Positions 58,411-64,000 of a stretch of DNA of 64,000 nt are shown in pieces (position 1 is the stretch's first letter; every line of letters starts with the position of its first letter). A program made the position numbers and the translations under genes. The notes under the pieces were generated by a model. That model was not told where the DNA came from, ran no database searches, and was given only the letters and a program-made list of their open reading frames with translations. The DNA is from Enoplolaimus lenunculus (Eukaryota > Nematoda > Enoplea > Enoplida > Thoracostomopsidae): the NCBI GenBank assembly GCA_030248215.1, contig JASANG010000914.1, forward strand, positions 1-64,000. The letters run 5' to 3'.

Positions 58411-60044
58411 CCCTCAACGGCCCGGCAAAATTTTCACCTTAATCAGCCCAACGGTCTACATATGTAGACAACACAACTAGCGTTAGTTTTGGCTTATCTC
58501 AGGGTGCTCTCCTCCTTTAACTGGCTTGAGACAGTCAGAACTAGTGTTCTGGCGGAGTTCCACCCGCTCCCCGTCCAGCCTCCCACTGCGGGCGCGTTGT
58601 CCAGTTAAGCACAGTCGTTGCACGTTATGGTGCGATTCATGTGGTCCTTGCACACTCGTTTTCCACATGACGAACAGCTCAATCTCGTAGATTTGCGACA
58701 ACTTGTGACCTGACATTTGGTCGGTTTACCAGATGTAGAAGGTTCGTTTCGCTTTTGAGGCAGCCCGTAAGCCATAAATGAATCCTTTGATTTTGCGTAA
58801 ATTTTTTCACTACTGTAACGTTTGGTCATATTGTCTTGCGCTAGTTGTTCGGCTACTTTTTTCATGAAAACATTGCGTGACTTTTGATATCCGTTCAGTT
58901 TCATGACAATGAATGCGTTGTGCAACGGTACTTAGCAGGTTTCGCCGGCATGTACTCTCGCCCCGGTGCATATCCTCTATACCCGTAGAGCTGTTCATCT
59001 ACTGTAAGTGATTCGGACGGTATATAATGAAGACGTAAGTTGGACTGAAATAGGTCCCAAACATCTCGTATAGCAGCCATTTTGTCACTTTTTTGACGCT
59101 CCCGGCGAGTCAGTTTGTTGTCGAATGTTACATTTTCCAGCAACTGTTTCATTCTGTTTTTTGACAGCGCGCAGCGGTAAAAGGGCCTGCTGTCGTTTTT
59201 GGTGAATAGTGAAGCCACTGGAGACATGTTATCGCGATCTGCACCAGCTCTGATTACCACCCCAAGCCAAGCTTTCAGCTCGCACATTGGTAGCGTTGAA
59301 AAATTGCGCGCCCGCAGTCGCCTACTAGTGAGTCGCTGAATTGTATGTAAAATGGGCTCGTTTATATAAAGATAAAATGCTTGTGACTCTGTTGTAGGGT
59401 TTACTGCAGTGCCTTCGCGAAAGCGAATTATATTTCTAGCTAACACACGGACAGGCGGTGTTGTAGAATGCCACTCAACACCCGTCGCTGACAAAAACAC
59501 ATTACTTCCACTAGAAGTCTCGTCCATATCGCTCAACTCACTACTAGATGCGTCCGATTGTTTTTGTAATTCACCATCACTATCTTGCTCATAAATAGCA
59601 GCCTCTTCACTACTGCATTGACCTAACTCAACTGATTCTGAGTCGTCATTTGAACTATTGTCGTCCGGTTTGTCATCTTCTGTCTCTGAATCACTTGGTT
59701 CTAATACACGTCGTACGACCTCAGTCAAAGATAATTTATGCAAACCTGACATTTCCCTGACTTTACCTCACCATGTGTAAGAACAAAACGTTCCAATTCT
59801 TGTCAAAACTCAAACTATGATCAAATCAACATCTGTCTACATATGTTGACGGTCGGGTTATATAGGTATATGACTCACTGTACAGCAAACTTTTGTTCCC
59901 ACAATGCTATAAGTTTTTTATACTACTGTAACAGAATAATTATCGATGGAAATTAAACAATAGATTCTTAACTATAGCACCTGCCGAACAATCAATTGTC
60001 GAACTGGTTATGTCTACATATGTAGACTGTCGGGCCATTGAGGG
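58411..60044 (-). mobile_element. non-autonomous piggyBac element, TTAA flanked
   Basis: The 1634 bp element starts CCCTCAACGGCCCGGC and ends GTCGGGCCATTGAGGG, inverted termini, with TTAA on both sides (58407-58410, 60045-60048). A palindromic TCTACATATGTAGAC word lies just inside each end, and a third variant sits at about 59835. It carries an internally deleted transposase gene on the minus strand. The fresh TTAA signature and clean ends suggest fairly recent insertion. Confidence 0.95.
58605..59752 (-). pseudogene. piggyBac transposase with the catalytic core deleted
   Basis: The N-terminal part (59752 down to about 58905) has the acidic head SDSETEDDKPDD, the YLYINEP and LTSRRLRARN region, LKAWLGVVIRAG and the family block LTVDEQLYGYRGYAPGREYM. 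It breaks off after PAKPAKYR. The C-terminal part (58925-58605, another frame) has NAFIVMKLNG and the Cys-rich tail CRKSTRLSCSSCGKRVC. By comparison with insect piggyBac about 200 residues are missing at one junction near 58920, which removes all three catalytic aspartates. It cannot be active alone but might be moved by a related transposase. Confidence 0.93.
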
Positions 60045-60436
60045 TTAAGTCGTACTTAAGTACGGTTTTATAAACCCAGCCCTTGCACGCTTAAGTAATT
60101 TTATTTTTGCCATCGCAGCAACCGAAAAATTTGTTTGTATGAAAATATAAAATTCAAAAATTTTAAGCAGCTCAATTGTTGTCAGGAACAGTTAATTAGA
60201 TTATGCAATAATTTAGATGTGATTTTTGTCACAAAACATAAACTCGTACGAGTCGTTTTCGACCATAAATTGAACTTTGCTTTAATATCTCAAAATCTGT
60301 GGCATTCAACTGAAGTTATTTTAAATTTCTTACAACATAATTGTTATCCAGCGGACTCTACAGCTTAAATGAGTACATAATTACCAAAATTCTACTTTTG
60401 TGAAAGCGTGGGCTGCAAAATTACCAAAAAACACCA

Positions 60437-60690
60437 CACTATAAATTCAAGTGAGTTGATTTTAACTCAGAATGAGTTGAATCACTATGTCTGAGTTAGG
60501 ACTATCAGAACTCGCAATTCTCAGATGATTCAACTCATTCTGATTTTATTAATCAACTCCCACGGAGTCAACTTAACTCACAGTGAGAATCAAGTCAACT
60601 CAGAGTGAGTTAAAGCTTACTGTTATTAACTCAGAAATAACTAACTTTCCGTCTGAGTTGATTAATTAACTCATTGGAATTTACAGTGCA
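60437..60690. mobile_element. TA-type MITE (AACTCAGAATGAGTT family)
   Basis: It is bounded by CACTATAAATTCAAGTGAGT and CTCATTGGAATTTACAGTG. The interior is a long run of AACTCAGA and TGAGTTGA words on both strands. Confidence 0.75.
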
Positions 60691-60798
60691 GTGCATCTTT
60701 CAGTGTTTTCTCCAATTTCAACGCTGGCTATTATAATTAATACAACTGGTTTATGGAGTTATCAGCGTTTCGAATTTTTGAATTTATGCAACTCTATA

Positions 60799-61054
60799 CA
60801 CAGTAAATTGCAGTGAGTTGATTAATCAATTCAGCTAGTGAGTTGGTTGTTTCTGAATTATATAATATCAGTAAACATTAATTCGCTCTGCGTTTAGTTG
60901 CTTCTTACTCTGAGTTAAGTTGATACTGGGTGAGTTGGTTAATTAACTCAGAATGAATTGAATCAACTCAAAATTCTGAGTTCTGATAGTCTTAACTCAG
61001 ACTGAGCTATTCAACTCATTCTGAGTTAAAATCAACTCTCTGAAATTTAAAGTG
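60799..61054. mobile_element. TA-flanked MITE (AACTCAGAATGAGTT family)
   Basis: Ends CACAGTAAATTGCAGTGAGT and ACTCTCTGAAATTTAAAGTG, with TA on both sides. Related to 60437-60690 and to the element from 63790. Confidence 0.8.
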
Positions 61055-61898
61055 TAGAATTAGCGTACTATAGCACAGCTTCCGATGGGAGGGAGGGAGG
61101 CTGCCGGATTTTCCTAATCTCTGAGTTCTACAGATTTCATATTAATTTGTTTACTATAAATACTTAAGATTTATACTTGACATATACTGATTGAAGCGAA
61201 AACCAGATAACATATTGTTTAAGTTTTGGCTAAAATATTAATTGTAAGCGTTTAATTTCGGCAAAATGACACGTGCTACAGTTTAGAGCGTAAATAAGCT
61301 ATGATAGTATTTAATGGCGTGGCCAGAATTTCATTTCAGCAGAGTATATTTTTATGTAACAGTTTTTTTGCGAGCGACCGTAGCGAGTGATAAAATTTGT
61401 CATCTCTATGTTTCAAATTTATCTAAAGCCTATAAATTGATTTTTTCGTGTTCAGAAATTCCGAGAGAGGAATATATCATATTCCTTTTTGTCGACGTCA
61501 GATACGTTACGGCTATCGGAACTGCTCCACAACACGTTTGTTTAAAATGGTTATAAAGATAGTAAATTAGAATTGTTTTCACATGAATATTTTCTGTTCC
61601 ATCCGTGTATCCAGTTTCCAGCTTGGATTCCACACACATCTTTCCGGTGGAGGAGTTTGCGGTGACCATTCCGCTGTGACAGCTTGAAGTTCGAGTCCGA
61701 TGGAAGTCGGCGTATTTCGGAGATAAAGTATACCGTACACATTGTGTACTCTTTAGCGTAGATATGTTACAATCAAGCTGCTTTTATAGAATACTTTTTG
61801 CGAGAAGGTGTTATTATATTCAAGAAATTTCAGTAAAAATTTATAAAACCAGTTAAAGCAATATACTTAAAGTATTTATATGTCCCGACCGTAATAAA

Positions 61899-63748
61899 AT
61901 GGCTAATCCCCGTTTCGCATTGTCATCAAACCGCGAAGAAGCCACTCCAAACCTTAGCCGCAAACCATCAAATTGGGACAACCTCTACCGTAGCGGGACA
62001 ACCAGTCCAGACCGAAGACCGTCCGAGGCACCCAAGCCGTTAAACCCTCCTGATCTAGTAGCTCTAATGCCCGAGCCTAGCGCTACCCCTGTTAAGGAGC
62101 GATCCATCCATAGCAATACATCCACTGTGAAACCTCCCACTCCAGTTTTCCGGCTAAACATTTCCGGTGTTTCGTTTATAATACCACGAAAATCACTGCT
62201 GCGCCACCCAGATACCTTACTAGGCACCCTCGCGACCCTTACCCACGAAGAAATAGTCGCTAAGGCAGACGAGTACCTACCCGAAACAGGAGAATACTAC
62301 TTCCAGCGGTCTCCAGCTACTTTTGAAACCGTTCTAGGGTTCTACCGGCACGGAGAGTACCATGTGCCCGATATGGCTTGCCCTGATGAGTTAATCAAAG
62401 AATTAATGTTCTGGCGTTTAAAACCAAACGATTCTGCAGAATGTTGTAAGCACCACATTCCGCCACATTTGTGGACTTTTTATCGGCATGCGCAACTGAC
62501 GGAAGCGTTACCTCAGAGTCCTGGGCCGACAGTGCCGACCGTGGGACGGTCAGGATTTTTCAAAGGCGCTATTGGTGGGAACCGTGTGGATCCCGGGGGA
62601 AAGATCGCACGTGGCAGAAGGAGGGACGTATTTGATGGCCTAAAATTTGGTTCATGCCGACGGCTTCTTTGGCGTATAGTTGCGAGGCCGTGGAAAAGTT
62701 GGCAATCTAAGGTGAGAGAGTAAATGTGACGAGACATCTGTTAGAATCGGGCGTCGCCGTTAAACGATTGCTTGAAATATTCATTGAATTAAAGTTAATA
62801 AAATACGAAACAAATTACACTAAAGAAATAGCTGCAACCTCCGGCAAAAATTCTTCCGTATCTGATGCGATTAGATGGGCATTCAGAGGGTTTGAGAGTT
62901 TTGAAATCAGTCTGCGACTTCACTTTGCCCATGAAAACTAAATTAGCACAAGTGTGAGTGCTACGAATAAGCCATTTTAGAACATGGGTCAAAGATATAT
63001 ATAGTGGGCTTGTTTTTGTGGAAATACTTCACTTATGGTTGTGGAACCAACAATTATATTCCGAAATACGCCCGAATTTTGTAAAGACAATCAGAACTTG
63101 CCGATTTTAAGCAATTTCAGCTTACAATTGTTTTGTTGCAGATATTTTCCACCATCGCAATTTCATTTATCGGCCTGTTGATATTAACACTGACACTTCA
63201 TTCCTACAGCGATTTTCAGTACAACGAAAAAGTGTTGGGATCCCCAACTAATGACAATGTGAGCAATCAGTCATTGAACTTTACCGCTGATCAAACGACG
63301 TCATCTTCTGAACAATATGACGTCAGCAAATCACATGATTTCGGCCAACAAGACGTTATTGAATCACGTGATACTGATCGAGGTGACGTCATCGGGTCAC
63401 GTCATTTCGGTCAGCGTCACATGAACGGTTTACGTCATTCGGAAAACATGAAAAACGCGGACGTCATCACAGTATTGCTCTGTGTTTGTTCGATATGGTT
63501 CAGTTTGGAGTATGGTCTGAGACTGTTTGCAGCCCCGGATCGCGTTGCGTTTGCAATTTCGCCACTTGCAATTTTGGATGCATTTTGCCTGATTGCACTA
63601 TATGTTGATATTGTATTGTATGGTGCCGCGACTGCACGACTTATTAAACATAAAATTTTCGCGATGTTTCAATTATTGCAAGTACTACAGGTGTTCCGTG
63701 TTGGCCGATATTCGTCAAACATACGATTTTTGGGATATGCGATTTTTA
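61899..63748 (+). CDS. Kv-type potassium channel, first two coding exons (partial)
   Basis: Exon 1 (61899-62711, donor AAG|gtgaga) encodes an N-terminal tail and the T1 tetramerisation domain from FRLNISGVSFIIPRKSLLRH on. It has the zinc-binding pattern H-x5-C-x20-CC (HVPDMAC ... ECC), which marks non-Shaker Kv2/3/4-like subunits, then the pre-S1 stretch LLWRIVARPWKSW. Exon 2 (63142 to about 63748, phase 0) encodes S1 IAISFIGLLILTLTLHS, a long S1-S2 linker, S2 VLLCVCSIWFSLEYGLRLF, S3 AILDAFCLIALYVDIVLYG and S4 FQLLQVLQVFRVGRYS. Aligned to Kv2, three S4 arginines are glutamines. The pore exon lies beyond the window. It could be a modulatory or silent subunit. The donor at 63749 (gtacgt) is a best guess. 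Confidence 0.85.
62712..63141 (+). other. Kv gene intron 1
   Basis: A 430 bp intron between T1 and S1 with gtgaga donor and TTGTTGCAG acceptor. An intron near this position, just before S1, fits the join WQSK|IFST. Nothing else is seen in it. Confidence 0.75.
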
Positions 63749-63789
63749 GTACGTGCTCGAGAAACCAAAACATACACACATCTGTCATA

Positions 63790-64000
63790 CACATTGTAAA
63801 TTCCAATGAGTTGATTTTAACTCTCAGAATATTAAGCTGAGTTCTTCGTCTGAATGAGTTCAAACATAACTCAGTATTCTGAGTCGGTTCAGCTCATTCT
63901 GACTTAATTAACTGACCAGAAATCGTCTCAACTATAGAGTCAACTGAACTCAGAGTAAAGTTAATATTTTATATTTGTTGATACTAAAACAACGCGCTAG
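63790..64000. mobile_element. TA-type MITE running off the window
   Basis: It begins CACATTGTAAATTCCAATGA after TA and continues with TTGATTTTAACTCTCAGAAT words like the elements at 60437 and 60799. It lies about 40 bp after the presumed Kv exon 2 donor. Confidence 0.7.

Larger units (their letters stand above)
60045..61898. other. region upstream of the Kv gene
   Basis: It contains two AACTCAGAATGAGTT-type MITEs (60437-60690, 60799-61054). A tRNA-like stretch at about 61650-61710 carries GAAGTTCGAGTCCGATGG as B box. The Kv promoter should lie near the right end; no clear TATA box was identified. Confidence 0.5.

Overview
The window is nuclear DNA of an animal: AT-rich, with multi-exon genes, short GT-AG introns and a dense load of small DNA transposons and tRNA-derived SINE-like repeats. 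The conserved exons match well-known animal families. A marine invertebrate deuterostome such as a tunicate would fit, but that is a guess. I saw no retroviral, LTR, Polinton or toxin-gene sequence.

Layout. 1-60: possible end of an exon of an upstream gene. 2187-6183 (-): complete EMG1/NEP1, an 18S rRNA pseudouridine methyltransferase, six exons, frame-checked to 262 residues. A 0.7 kb segment holding EMG1 exon 2 is repeated as an inverted copy (5185-5890 versus 7348-8013), and its outer edge coincides with the end of a hAT-type element. 8147-17883 (-): the mitochondrial Na+/Ca2+ exchanger SLC8B1/NCLX, about 17 exons, first exon not found. 18000-21800: repeats, including a long poly-G tract and a roughly 1 kb GGGACAG array. 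21831-27139 (-): complete MYG1 exonuclease, eight exons, 370 residues. 27140-42000: SINE-like repeats, MITEs, minisatellites and a decayed hAT transposase. 42070-46618 (+): a two-exon bHLH gene of the ATOH8/Net type. 50024-55293 (-): an unrecognised gene built from about four copies of a degenerate 70-100 residue module. 58411-60044: a piggyBac element with TTAA ends and a transposase that has lost its catalytic core. 61899 to the right edge (+): the first two coding exons of a Kv-type potassium channel whose S4 has glutamine at three gating-charge positions.

The genes do not form an operon. EMG1, MYG1 and SLC8B1 all concern rRNA processing or mitochondria and share a strand, but each has its own introns and they are kilobases apart. 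From general knowledge, the human orthologues of all three lie on chromosome 12, so the grouping may be old conserved linkage.

Exon limits were derived by eye from homology, splice signals and codon phase. Where phases close exactly (EMG1, MYG1, most of SLC8B1, exons a-e of the module gene) I trust them to the base; elsewhere I say so.
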